Origin: Nigrospora sphaerica
Lineage: Eukaryota; Ascomycota; Sordariomycetes; Amphisphaeriales; Apiosporaceae
Reading direction: 5' to 3'
Assembly: GCA_018287875.1 (NCBI GenBank)
Contig: JAGVVL010000002.1
Coordinates: forward strand, 1,612,001 to 1,676,000
DNA: 64,000 nt
Shown here: piece after piece, positions 12,300 through 23,862 of the stretch
Layout of the letters: every line of letters starts with the position of its first letter
Position numbering within the stretch: the stretch's first letter is position 1
Notes under the pieces: model-generated
What the model was told of the DNA's origin: nothing
Database searches by the model: none
The model's input: the letters and a program-made list of their open reading frames with translations, nothing else
Made by a program: the position numbers and the translations under genes

Positions 12300-13453
12300 A
12301 CGGGCCGGGGGAGTCCCGCGTGACCGGGGGAGGGCCGGAAAGGAGAGAAAGTACAGGTACAGGCACATCTAGACGAAGCATCATCAAAGCGTGTTGGGAA
12401 AGGGGGGCATCGGGCAGAGCGGCACTCTGTTACGGCGAGTTCAAGCATAGCGAGCGTTTTGCGTTCCCCCGTGGCCGGGGCATGACGGCTCGTATGCGCT
12501 ATACGAGTTTGGCGTTTGTTGAAGTTGATGTCGTTGTCGTTGTTGTTGTTATGATGGGTTCATGTGGCAAGACTTACGCGGGAAAGAAAAGGAACTTTTG
12601 CCCCCCCCCCCTCCCCTTTTCCCTCTTAACAAGGTAGGAAAGGAGCAAAGAGCTTGGGTACGTGCGAATAGGGGCGCGCACACACACATACATACACAGA
12701 CACACACAGGAGGGGCGAAAACTAAAAGGGATTTCTTCAATTGGCGTTTGGGTACGGGAGAGGCGCTTGGGAAGGCTGCAAATGAGTCATATTTGGTTGG
12801 CAACGGATACTGTTCGCCATCGGCACGATTCCCTACTAGGTCACACAGAGCGAGACATGCTTCAATAATAGAGGCTCGGCGATCTTACGCGTTCTTTGGG
12901 TCGCGCTTTCTCTTGTACACCACGTCCTCCAGACAACGCTCGCCATTCGGGGGTGATATGTATAAGGGCAGGGATTCGTTGGCGTGTGTTAACACCGGTA
13001 GTTGGTCCAGTCACGCATCGTTGTTTCATGGTCAGCCGGTCCGACGCCCGTGGTGCCAAAATAACCATATTGCCCCTCCGCCCCGGATTGTACGACTATA
13101 CCATCGTAGAAACCCCCTACCCCCGCCCGGCACGTCATTTATTACCGGCCGTCAACCGGGACGACCCTTACTTTGTACCCTTGTATCCATTGCGAACTAC
13201 CAAATCTTGAGTTTAGTGGAGCTGGCCCAAAAAACAACCGACTGCTACCTTACGTCTTGTTTCTCCCGGAAGGTCGGGGGAAGACGATGTGATCCCAACC
13301 CTACGCTGAACCAAGAAAAGAAAGACCAATTTCGATGTAACAGCTCTAAAAGCTGCGGTGTGGTAGCCATATTAAACCTCATGCCCAGTAACGCCTCCTG
13401 ATGCAATGCGCCGTGGTATCCTTTATGCTTGATGCAGACGTGTGTGTTCTCTA
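12300..13453. other. Convergent intergenic region
   Basis: Lies between the stop codons of the plus-strand gene ending at 12299 and the minus-strand isa1. It contains a GTT/GTC-rich tract near 12525-12552, a C10 run near 12601 and an AC-rich microsatellite. No gene is supported. Confidence 0.6.
12679..12708. repeat. AC-rich microsatellite
   Basis: Imperfect (AC)n tract interrupted by ATAC and AGAC units, in the presumed 3' region between two convergent genes. Confidence 0.85.
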
Positions 13454-14314
13454 TTACACCATGAATGACTCTCCGCAGCCACATTCCTCCTCTGCGAGCT
13501 GGTCAGCATACGGTGTACTAAGGTTACGAGGGTATTTGCCTGCGGGCGGGGGGGAACCAGAGGGTGGGGGAACGTGGTGGTGATCTTTTTGGAGGGGGGG
13601 GGGCTTACTTATGTTGGGATTCCGGAAGACAAATCGCTGGTTCAGCTTGTCCTCGACCCAGTCCATCTCGGAGCCGATGATGCTGAAGAGGGCCTTGCTG
13701 TCGATGAGGACCTTGACGCCGTCCTGGTCGACAGCCTCGTCAAAGGGGCCCGGCTTATCGACGTACTCGAGGTGGTAGGCCAGGCCGCTGCAGCCGCGGT
13801 TGCGCACGCCGACGCGGATGAGCTTGGGGTCGGGCCCGTCCAGCAACTCGCGCAGCTGCGCCACGGCCGTCGGCGTCAGCTTCATGGCGGCCTTGCGCGG
13901 CCGCAGCTTGCGCTTGCGTTCCGGGGCCGCCGGCTGGGTTTTTGGGGCTTCGGTCTCAGGCACGGCGGGGGCGGCGGCGTCTTTGGTTGTCGGTGCCGTC
14001 GTGGTCGGCTGCTGCTGCTGGGGCGGCGGCGGCGGCCGTCTCATCTCTCGGGGTTCCGGCACGGGCATCGCGATGGAGCTCTCGGCCACGTCGGCGCTGC
14101 GAGGCGCCGGCGGCGGCCGGGCGAGCGGGTACGGCTGGTAGGAGGGGGGCGAGCTCGTCTCGACCTTCTCCGAGGTGCTCCATCGGGGCGGCGCCAGCGA
14201 GAAGGGACGCACGAGGGGTCGGCAGGAGCGCGCCGAGGCGCGCGCAGCGAGGGCGGAGCGGCCAAGGACCATGGTCGCCGCCGTCCGCTCCAGTGCTATC
14301 CGCGGCGCGTTCAT
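13454..14314 (-). CDS. isa1: Mitochondrial iron-sulfur cluster assembly protein, A-type (Isa1/IscA)
   Basis: Two exons on the minus strand, 14314-13609 and 13491-13454, giving 247 residues. A-type carriers work with Isa2 and Iba57 in maturing mitochondrial [4Fe-4S] proteins. The three metal-ligand cysteines of the family are present: C175 in NRGCSGLAY, and C239 and C241 in ECGCGESFMV. The junction is fixed by conservation, because joining ATA-A to AG-GAG gives NPNIKEECGCGESF, the usual end of the family. Residues 1-45 are rich in Arg, Ala and Ser with few acids, as in a mitochondrial presequence. Residues 50-140 are an unusually long Pro/Gln/Thr-rich linker. The 12-codon last exon carries two of the three ligands. 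The 117-nt intron has length 3n and no in-frame stop, so retained transcripts would still end in CGCGESFMV. Confidence 0.93.
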   Translation of the reverse strand: MNAPRIALERTAATMVLGRSALAARASARSCRPLVRPFSLAPPRWSTSEKVETSSPPSYQPYPLARPPPAPRSADVAESSIAMPVPEPREMRRPPPPPQQQQPTTTAPTTKDAAAPAVPETEAPKTQPAAPERKRKLRPRKAAMKLTPTAVAQLRELLDGPDPKLIRVGVRNRGCSGLAYHLEYVDKPGPFDEAVDQDGVKVLIDSKALFSIIGSEMDWVEDKLNQRFVFRNPNISKPPPLQKDHHHVPPPSGSPPPAGKYPRNLSTPYADQLAEEECGCGESFMV

Positions 14315-15593
14315 GATCGCGGCAGGGCGTCTGGTGAGCTGTGTTTCGGTGTGTTTCCAGTTGGGACCGAGCGGCTCGGCCGTAAGGATCGCTGGGCTAT
14401 GCAGCAGTTCGCTAAGTGGCGAAAAAACAAGCAGCTGCGGGTAACTGATGGATGCCGACGAGGTTGCAGTAGGTAAGATGCAGAATAAGGCTCAGAAGTC
14501 GAGGCGTATGTAATACAGGGCAAATAGAATGGGCATATGTAGGGACGTCTGCAGCGGGTTGGTAATTGTCTTGTTGGACGCTCTCAAGAGCGGGATGCAT
14601 CGAACGATGGGCCAAATCTTTCGGGGCTGGTTCGAAAGAGCCGAGCCGATGACATCGACGGGTCACCCGCTCTTCCGATTCGGCCCGGGCGAATCAGAAG
14701 AATGGGATTGTCATCGCAGGGCTCTTTTCCCAGTCTCCCCTTAACCCCTAAGGGTAAGTAAGAGAAAGTGACCTCGATACCATCAGAGTCGGTTCATCGA
14801 TGTTCCAGCTCCTTTGCTAGGTTGTACGGTACCGGTCCGTGTCCCACTCGGGGTCCATTCATCTCACCTAAGCAGAAGGAGTTCGACGCTCAGGTAGCCC
14901 TTTGGTGCCCCGCACTAGCAGATCCGTTGTAGGCGGTACCTGATCACCTTGAAGGTAACCTAGGAAGTACCCAACTCTCGGCGCGCTAGGCCTAGGCTCT
15001 CGCTGGGCTGGCGCCAGGCCGTCGACGGGACGGGAATGGCCAGATTTGCGACGCTGGAGAAGCTGCCCAGGGTTGACGGGGTTGCACGTTGGCCGGACTG
15101 CCCTAGGACGGGATGTATCCATTCATCATGGATGGGCGCTGTCGCAAATGGCATTGCGATTGACGACACGCAACTAATAAACAACAGGCCGGGCACTGCC
15201 AGGTACCTAGTTGCTTTCAAACCACGCGCCCCGTGCAGGTGGATTGTCTCGTTACGTCCCATCGTGCGTCGCCAGCCTGGCGTTTGGAAGCAACTCCATC
15301 AGCTTGCCTGCCGTCGACATCTGGATCCCATGTCTCGTGGCACTGCCGTCCCTCCTTATCACTGATTGCTGATCTGCATCTTGCAGAAGGTTGCTCGCTA
15401 CTTACCACTGCCACCACTACTCGTCCTACTGGCTACTTGGCTTCATCTCTTCTTCTTGCTGACCTTCCCTCGGCTGGCCCTCCGCTCCTACGCCTTGCGC
15501 CGCGCGAGTCGGTCGTTCGTTCGCTCGTTCGTCGACGCCTATTGTACCTAGTCTGCTCCATGCATCGGCGGCCCACCACCACTGCATTTCGAT
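14315..15593. other. Divergent intergenic region (isa1 / ARMH3-like)
   Basis: About 1.3 kb between two divergent start codons; it must hold both promoters. TC-rich blocks lie 50-180 bases before the plus-strand ATG at 15594. No further gene or clear consensus site is seen. Confidence 0.6.
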
Positions 15594-17838
15594 ATGGAGG
15601 CCTCTCCCCTCACGCAGCAGGCGCGACCTGAGATCTTCCAGCAGAAGATTGTGCAGCTGTACGAAGCGTTGTTTAAGGTTCGGGGGCACTGCAATCCCTC
15701 TTCTGTACCAAGTGCTGAACGCTGACTCGGGACTCTGCCAAGGTATGCCTGCTACGTAGTCGGCCGTCGTAGAGCCCGCCCCCGATGCAGCCGCGCCCAA
15801 GCTGACCCTGTATGCGCCCCGACCGATAGGACGAGATCGAGCCCGAAGGCGAAAAGACCGAGGGCTTCTGGCGCGAGTTCTTCCTCCTGAACCCCGACCG
15901 CGCCTCCTTGCAGCGAATGCTGGGCGCTCTGGGGCCCGACGACCTGATTGCCCTGCAGCCCGTGACGCAGCAGCTCTTTGCCCGCGCTGTCGCGTGCCTC
16001 AAGCAGGGAGGGGACATTTCTAGTCTGCACGCCCTCGAGGTGCGTCGGGGTCCCTCCTGCGCGGTTTGCGCCTGTTCTCGCCAGGCCCGGTCCTCTAATA
16101 GTTCTTCCAGACCCTGACCACCTTCTTCGCGACGGTGCTGCCTAAGAAGTACACAAACCCGAGCTCCGACATCATTGCCGTCCTCGCGGGCCTGGACCAC
16201 GTCGACCAGATCTTCACCGACTTCGTGGGCGCTTTGGATGGTATAATTCGCAATGGCAAAACGCGTAAGTGCTCTCATGCGCCCGGGCACGCGATAGTGC
16301 CCGGTTTGCGACGGAGATCTAGTGCTGATACCGCCCAGTCGACATCCGGCAGAGGGCCGTGGAGGTGGTGCTGGCCATTACTTCGGGCGCCTACCAGACC
16401 AGCCTCCTGACCTACTTCATCCAGAGGGATCTGTTTCCCTCCATCATGAAGTTCATCCAGGAGGCCGATACCTCGAAGCGCGTGCTCGAGCCCTTCACCC
16501 TGCTGGGCTTGTTGGCCAACTATAACAAATTCGAGTTCCAGAACCCCTACCAACTCCGTCTTAACGACTTTGTCAACGAGGCCGCCATTCAAAAGGTGGT
16601 GAGATGTGTGGGCCAAACCTGCCGGAATCTGCGCGGTCAGTACGTCGATATCCAGGAAGACCTCCCCGAGGGCTGGTCAATTGCCACCACCCTTGGTATG
16701 TTTGGACTGGGCGCGATAGCGCCAGGCGCCAGGAGCGCCCCAAAGAAGCCCACATATGACCCAGAAGTTGCGAAGCAAATGTTCTCCAAACTGTAAGTGT
16801 TCCCGTCCCTCGCACTTTGCGGGTGGGAGCCTCAACTGACACGGTATGGATACTAGGCCGGGCGAGGATGCCGCGTTGCTTCTGGGCACGTATGACTTTA
16901 GCCACGCCAACAAGCTATTCTGCTTCAACCTGGTCACATTATCTGCGGAGAAGGGCGAAGAGCAGCCCATGGCGAGCTTCCTGTCTCTGACGTCCTACCT
17001 TCTCCAGCATGCCTTCCTTTCCAACAGGGCAACTAGCTATGCCCACCTGAGTCTCATGGTGCTCCGGCTCATCATCGAGGACCAGCTGCTGTGCAAAAGG
17101 ATATGTAGCGAGGAGAGCAAAGTCGCTGTGCGCCTCTGCCGCCAGCGCCAACCCTACCTCCCCGTGGTGAAAGGAGACCGCATCCTAGCCACGAGCGTGC
17201 TCGACGCCATGGTTGACGGTATCAGCCACAACCTGCGGCGCCGACTGGACGTGAGCCTGTACAACCTGTGTACGGGCATCATGCTCCGTATCATCTCGTA
17301 CCTGTCCCGGTCACGTACTCGGCTCCAGTACCACTGGTCGGAGCTTTTCCGCTCCCTTATATCCCTCATAAAGTTCCTCACCACGTATGCGTCGGACCTA
17401 AAGGGCCTGCCCCATATCGAGACGTTGCTCGACCTGGTGGTCAACCTCCTGGCTCTGTCACTCTCCTCGGGCGAGGCCTTCCTGCCCACGCCAGCGGCCT
17501 ACGATGATCTCTTCTACAAGACGGTCGAAAGCGGCGACGCGCTGGTCAAGTTCCGCGATACCTATGGACTCGCCAACCGCCCGTCAAACTCGATTGGCAC
17601 GCTGGTCAGCGTGAGCGCCCACTACAAAACGATGCTCGAGTCGGGCGGATCCAAGAAAAACCTGACGAGCACCCAGGTCGCCGAGGTGATCAAGCAGGGC
17701 TACGAGACCTTGAGCATACAAGCCAAGGAGGGCCTGGATGGGTGGGAGAAGTACCGAGAAGCCGACGAGAGGACATTGCTCAAGAAGATGGCGCGGGCCA
17801 CAGTCGGTGATGTCAAGGTCATGGTGGATTCCTCTTAG
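15594..17838 (+). CDS. ARMH3 / C10orf76-like protein (DUF1741)
   Basis: Five exons: 15594-15677, 15830-16039, 16111-16264, 16339-16792 and 16857-17838, all phases consistent, 627 residues. Human ARMH3 is an armadillo-like helical protein that binds PI4KB at the Golgi; the fungal homologues are largely unstudied. The N-terminal signature is strong: FQQKIVQLYEALF (about 14-27) runs into EGFWREFFLLNPDRASL (about 39-55) once intron 1 is removed. Helical repeats continue through NKFEFQNPYQLRLNDFV, and the conserved DUF1741 region fills roughly the last 250 residues. Intron 1 has an atypical donor, GTTCGG; it is favoured because reading on meets TGA within 20 codons and because the K28-D29 join restores family sequence. 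The other donors are GTGCGT, GTAAGT and GTAAGT. The gene converges on the prolyl hydroxylase gene with a 132 bp gap. Confidence 0.9.
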
Positions 17839-17970
17839 CGAATAAGTAGACCAATCCAGCCGTTTTCTGTTCCTGCTGCTACTTACGCACGGCAGCCTCC
17901 CTGGCTATCGTAACCGGATCCTTAGCTCTCAGCTATGCCGTCAAGCTATGCCCACCATGCTGCTGAAATA

Positions 17971-19034
17971 TCAACCATAATACTGCCTGGGCCAGATATT
18001 CATGGCCGTCTTGAGCCCGTCCTGCAGGGTCAGGCCGGCATGTAGGGTCCTCCGGTCACCCGTGCCATTGGCGTGGAGACTGACCCAGAACAGGGCGTTT
18101 CCGCGGACGGGCCGGAAGGCCACGCCGCCATTCTCGTGCAGTCTCCAGGCGGGCGTTGCCGCCGCGGCCTCCGCCGCCGTTCCTTCTCGGGCCCTATTCC
18201 CGCTGCTTCCGACCACCGGCTTGACGCGGGGAAAATACGTCTCGCCGCCGGTGCAGTTGTCCTGCAGGACGGCGAAAAAGCTGGTCAGGCGGTTCCAGTG
18301 CCTGCCTCGATGCCCGTTCTCCCGCCGCGTCGGCTGCGGCGCCTCGTACCAATCGTAGTGGACGTTGAACCGCTGGCCCGCTGTGTAGCGCACCAGCTGC
18401 GGCGGCCCGATCTCGTCGCGCGCGTCGTCGAGCAGCGTGCCCCTGTCGTCTCATCAGATTCGTGAACGAGCCGGTTTGGGAGGAAATAAGCGGCTCCGGG
18501 CCTCGGTCACTCAAACAACCGCCATTGGGAGACGGAGAGGGAAGGGGGCCTCGCATGCTTGAAACAGCGGGGGGGGCAGAGAAAAAGTCAGACAGATACG
18601 GACATGAACCGCTGTGCGCGCGCTAGCACGCACACCACGGCCGCGTTCTCGCACGGTAGGCTGGCCGACTGCGACGTCCGGTCAGCGGTGCCGACCCTGC
18701 GGCCGTGCTTGACCACCTCGGAGGGAGCGAAGGCGGGCTCGCCCGCCACCAGCAGGCCCGCGATGTCCCTGGGCGCCAGGAAGCCGTCGATGTAGACCAT
18801 TAGCGGGTCGAGCGACACGATGGACGTCGTGTACGCGTGGGCAGGGTCGCACGCGTAGGCTTCTGGCGCGCTGCTGGCGGCGGCGGCGTCGCCGAAGAGC
18901 CGCGCGACCAGCGCCCTCGGCCATGCGAGCCCTGGCGTGAGCTGCCGGCAGACAAGGGCTGTGGCCAGGGCCAGGAGTGTCGCCGCCGCCGCAGCGGTCG
19001 AGACGGAGGGGCGCGATCGGGCGCTGGGAGCCAT
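17971..19034 (-). CDS. Membrane-anchored prolyl 4-hydroxylase (2-oxoglutarate/Fe(II) oxygenase)
   Basis: Two exons, 19034-18604 and 18442-17971, 300 residues. Members hydroxylate proline using Fe(II), O2, ascorbate and 2-oxoglutarate. All cofactor residues can be seen: iron ligands H172 and D174 in FNVHYDWYE, H278 in TLHAGLTL, and the 2-oxoglutarate lysine K288, ten residues later, in GLKTAMNIW. A hydrophobic Ala/Leu stretch at about 12-31 is a likely signal anchor, which suggests an ER-lumenal catalytic domain like animal P4H alpha subunits and plant P4Hs. The splice uses donor GTCCGT and acceptor GACAG, chosen because it restores QRFMGTLLDDARDEIG. The substrate is unknown; fungal genomes lack true collagen, so a secreted or wall protein is an inference. 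Confidence 0.88.
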
Positions 19035-21526
19035 CGCCGCGGCCGTTGGATAGTCGTTCCCGGTCTGCCGGGCTGAGCGAAAATCTGCCCTCGAGGAATA
19101 GGAGACTGATTACATGGCCATTCGCGGTCCGGAGCAAAGCATCGCCCGGAAGAACCAGCTCGGCAAGAGTGAAGTTCCCGGCGGCCGGGGTTCGGAGCCA
19201 AGCCCACCGTTCACCCTTACGGACAGGCTTAGCAGCGGTATTTTGATTGGGAGCTGCGCCAACCTGGCTCGTGATGGTTTGTTCAACGTTCAACGTAGCA
19301 TTGGAGCTGGCCCGTCGCCCCTCCTTACTCCAACTTGCTTCTCCCGGCTCGTAGCGGGTATGAGGGTTTGACGGCACCTGGTGTGGTGTGAGACGTATCT
19401 GCCGGCTAAGCGTAAAGGGGGAAGAGCTGTCCAGCGCGGCAGTAGTAATTAGTTTTGTTTTTACCCGACAGCCCGGCATTTATGAAGCGCGGACTCTTCC
19501 CGCGCCGGCGCAACTCTCACACGAGAAGACTGGGATTCTGTCTCGACTTCTACGAAAATTCGACACTATCCGTGGTATTCTATACCCACGCTTATTCCAT
19601 ACTTGAAGCCATCAACTGTACACAGGTGTATAAGAATCTACCCCGTACTTTTAGATGAGCCGCTCCTGCCACGTGTTCTTCCCCCCAAGGAGCTCTTTCC
19701 GCACTTTTGGGAAACCATCCGATTGCGAATTAGGCGTCAGCGCGGCCGTTTAATCAGTGGTGTTGACGGTGAACTGAGTAATCAGCACATAGAGGTGTCC
19801 AAAATCGGTGTCTCCCCCCCTCTGCATACGGTGCATCCCACAGCTAATGGCGACCGATCCATGTCAGGCAAGAACCGGGCAGACGGTCATGACCCGTTGG
19901 TACCGCTGGAAGTCGTGGAAGAGAGAGAGGTGTGATATCATTTCCTGCGTTCGGGTACCCGCGGGTGCCGATCTGATATGCTTCAATCCCGCCCTGCTTT
20001 CTCCCGGCGACTTTCCAACCCAACTATCAACATTATATTGGCCTTCTCGTTGTCGTCTTTCGCCGCAATATGGGTTCTTTTCCCCCAACAAGTGCCGCTG
20101 TCATGCCGGATTTGGCGGATAGACGTCAAGACAGCCTAGGCAATCGACTTCTCTCAACTGCCATCTCAGATCCTGGACCGGCTGTTCCCGAGCCTGTGTT
20201 CGGCTCTCGCCAGTCACAACCCGGGCCCGGCTAATGTTGTCACATTGCCGTCCTCATGCTACTAGGTGCTGGATAAGGCTCCCTTGCCTTCAGCCCGTCC
20301 AAACCCGTCATTTGATGTGATTCGGGGGCCTCACACTGGTATAAGTCAAGCTGAGGTTTTCCGAGAACCGGATCGTCGAGCCTGCCGCTTTGCCGGTTGT
20401 CACGGCTCAGCACTTGAAGGGGTATCAACTCGGGAAGCGAAAAGCAGCTCGCCACGGCATTCGCCGCCTCTGTCCCCTACACTGCAATCTTTACGTCATC
20501 ACCCTCTGGTCCAAGGCGCGCTCTTTTCGAGCATGCCATCGCTAAATGCTCGGAAATCAAGTTAAAGATACCTTCAACTTACGATTTACGGGCCGTTCCT
20601 CCCAGCGCTTCACTCCAACGCGTCTTACCACACACACCTTTGCGAATGTCCGGCCCAGCCGGTTTTGTTCAAGGTGCCGCTAAGTTCTCGTACAACTGCC
20701 GTGATCGGCTGCCAACCTCTTGGAATTGAAAGGCCCCTGATCGTTCTCACCGACAACATCAGGCGAGTGAAACGTCATTGTACTTTGCGCACTCAGCGAC
20801 TCCTCGTTTAGTATGCCGTCTGCACTACCGCTAGTGGATGTGACCACAAGCGGCACCCCCTGCCAAACTAGACGCATCTGTCAGGCGATTCAAGGGCCCT
20901 GTTGCGGCCTGACAGGGAATATAAACTTTCTGAGGCCAACCTTAGTGACGACCGAAACCCGGTCCCAAGTGCATGGTTTCGGCCGTGTAACCCTGGCGAG
21001 CCAACGCGAAGAGCATTCCGGTTGGGCTCGTGAAAACATGGCCTCGGAGGCATGTCAAGCCAAGTACTAAGTATGGATGGTAAGGGGGCATACTTCCATT
21101 TCAAGCCGTATGTGTTGCATTATGTACTGGCCCGCCGTCCCGTACCGACAATATCTGGCCATGCCCACTAATATGGACAGTCAGATATCCTTCACTCACG
21201 CTTGAGCGGCGTACATCTTCATCAACACCGCAAGATCTTTGGCTTCTAGAATACCCTTGCACTTCGGCGCTTCTTACCTCCAACGACAACGGTACGTGTG
21301 GTGTTTAACACCGGTTCACAGCGCCACGCCGTACGCGCTGCTGCGTCTTCCGTGCTCGACTGGGACTGCCGTGTCTGGAGTTTGTGTCTACTCGAGCCTC
21401 GATCCCGCTCAGGACCCATCGGCTTCCTGGCATCGATGGTAGAGGCAACTGCCAACATAACGCCAGCGCCTTTCTGGCAGTGCTACCAAGCAATAACTAC
21501 GGCGCCATCTTAGTCTGGAGGCTATC
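19035..21526. other. Intergenic region upstream of the intron-dense membrane protein
   Basis: About 2.5 kb with lower GC than the neighbouring genes. No frame has recognisable protein character. It probably contains the prolyl hydroxylase promoter (next to 19034) and the promoter, and perhaps a first exon, of the following plus-strand gene. Confidence 0.5.
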
Positions 21527-21828
21527 ATGGGCCCGCATATTCTTGCGCGGACAAGCCGAGCCTCCAATCCCAAAGCCACCGAACCGGTAGCCGGCATTGT
21601 CGGCCGTGTCCTCGTGTCCATGCTTGCCCTGACTGTGGTATCCGCCTGTCTTGGTCCGTTCAACCGCCACTTCTCCTTCTTGCACCTGAATAAAAAGTCT
21701 GCTGACGCGCGAGTTCTTAGCCCAGAGATACCTTGCCGTCAGGAACTGGAGACGACTTGCATTTATACCGTGGCGTATGCTCTCCTTGGGATTCATACGG
21801 CACGGCCGCGCAAGCTAACTTTGACCAG

Positions 21829-23478
21829 TTGTGTTCGCCATCTACGTTGATTCTTGGTTCTTCATTTTTGCTTCAGGGGTAATTCTGAATGGGTTCGGAG
21901 TGGCCTCGACATATGATACCTGCTCGGCTGCAATTATCATTTGCCTAGTATTCTATCTGAGTTCCAAGGTTGGTTACCGCCCGCACGTTCTGCGCCAAAC
22001 CAGCGTTGACCATCGGTCAGATTGTTAGTCCCGTCGCATCTTCCTCGGGATGTTCCATCTATGCTAAGCACACCGTAGCTAGTCTACCTCTTCCTCGTCG
22101 AAAGAGCTGTTCGTTCACCCCAGACACCCATGGCCATCGTCGGGAAGAAAAGTACTAATGGCTAAGAGCAGTTCGTCATACAAGGGAATCGAAAGTCTCG
22201 CTTACAGTCCAAGCTTTACATATTCAACACCTTCGGGGTGCTTTGTGTGATGCGCACCGAACCCTGGGAAGGACGTTGCGCCGCTAACTTCGCTCAAGCG
22301 ATATATACCATCATCGCAATCATGAGCTTTATTTGGTATGTAATTTACATTGCACTCCAGATGCCATGATGCCTTTGCTAACATTTTGGCAGTCGCATCC
22401 CCGAATGGAGTCCAGGCAGCTGTGTCATCGGGATGCGTTATGTCTCGATGATACCAATGATATCCTATGACTTTGTGGCCAATGTGAGAGAAACCACCCA
22501 GCCGTCCACCGGGTACCTGTTGACGCCACCTTGGCTAGCTTTACCTCACCGTATTGTTCATCATTCCACTTCCCAGTGAGTACCGTGTCGCTGAGTGTTC
22601 TGTAATGGGACTGGAGACCTCTGACGACCATCTACACCAGGATTCTTTTGGCGAGTGGGGCCCCAATTAGACTCAACATTGGCCCTCAGGGCGGCTGCCC
22701 GGAGAGCGTTTATTGGCGCTGTAAGTGTGGTTGCAAACATGCTCGACAAATCGGAACTACGTGGGAATTGCAGGTCTGCTGACCATTGCTGCTGCAGTGT
22801 TGTACAACGGCAAGCAGCGTCACGTAAGCACTCCTTTTGCTCCACCCAGTTCCATGGGGGGGAACCAAAGTCTAATTCATCAAAGCAATCTCACCTTTCT
22901 TATGGTGCTCCGAGGAGAGAATGCATGGATGTGTCTCACATGCTGCAATGTCGATAGTAGGTTCCTTCCGGCTTCTCCGTGTCCCAACGCTGTGACGCCT
23001 AGAGCCGGCAGCAAAGCTAATGATGGGCTCACCAGTCGCAATCACAGCTATAGTCATACAATGGATCACATCCAAAGACTGTGGAAAGGCACGGCAGGTT
23101 GGTGCCCGACCTCCAGGCCGTACCAGATCGACGCCATTACCCAGAAGGCAGTCGCAGCCCTCTCTGCCGCCAGCCTTCGTGGGCAGCTTTCGGATGACGC
23201 CCTACGACAGTCGATCGATGATAGAAACATCAGGTGGCTTGCCGGTCGTCAGCGGCCTTGGTACCTTGGGAGGAAATACGCACGAGCTGGTTTGTTCGCG
23301 TGACACGCCAAGGTCAAATCGCAAATATCTTTCCACGCTTTACCTACTAACGAAGTCTAGAGAACCTCGAGAGGGACGGCGAACAGACCTGGACAACAAG
23401 CCCTCGGAAGAGACTTTACCGCGCGAGCCGGAGACTCCTTCCTCCCCTCCGGACTGGGACAAGGGGCGACCCTATTAG
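21829..23478 (+). CDS. Intron-dense polytopic membrane protein (5' end unresolved)
   Basis: Ten exons join in one frame with no stop: 21829-21968, 22079-22108, 22172-22244, 22299-22335, 22393-22483, 22539-22575, 22641-22720, 22798-22823, 22886-22956 and 23036-23478 (341 residues from the first full codon, GTG at 21831). All nine introns are 54-110 nt, and most have a CTAAC/CTAAT-like branch site near the acceptor. The product has about six hydrophobic segments separated by conserved-looking polar loops (SRLQSKLYIFNTFGV, CVIGMRYVSMIP, MCLTCCNVD) and a hydrophilic Pro/Arg/Glu-rich tail of about 125 residues. The pattern resembles a family of uncharacterised Sordariomycete membrane proteins I recall, not a named transporter or receptor. 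An upstream frame from the ATG at about 21529 has a hydrophobic stretch (GRVLVSMLALTVVSACL) that could supply a seventh segment, but I could not fix its splice junction. Gene product, substrate and topology are unknown. Confidence 0.75.
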
Positions 23479-23862
23479 TCATTACGGGACGACCGAGTCT
23501 ACTGCCCTCGGCGGCTGCACGCTACAACGAGGTTACGGTCATCACAATTCGGATAGGGCAAGGCGATGGCTACCCCCATATCTTCGATATGGTATCCTTA
23601 CCAAAATTGAACAGAGGTAGACGGCGTTGAAACGGCCAAGCCCGGTTTGCGGAGCATGCGTTTACCCCCATGGCCACTTCTTCAGTGCCATTTTTTACTT
23701 GTCTCGTCACATAACCGGCTTTTAAATACGCCTACCTGGGCAATATTGATGACACAGGAATGAATGGCAGCCGGCAAGGATGTGTGTAATCAGGTGAGCC
23801 CTTCGTTTCCCTCGACTCTCTGGGGCTACTTTATTTGCATGCTACTGACTGGCGTGCCTCGG
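23479..23862. other. Convergent intergenic region
   Basis: 384 bases between two convergent stop codons. Nothing else recognisable. Confidence 0.6.

Noticed and set aside
10359..12368. 669-codon open frame on the minus strand opposite the 9.9 kb gene
   Set aside because: It is the shadow of a GC-rich coding frame. Its translation is Gly/Arg/Leu-rich without domains, while the plus frame has ordered repeats and a conserved C-terminus.
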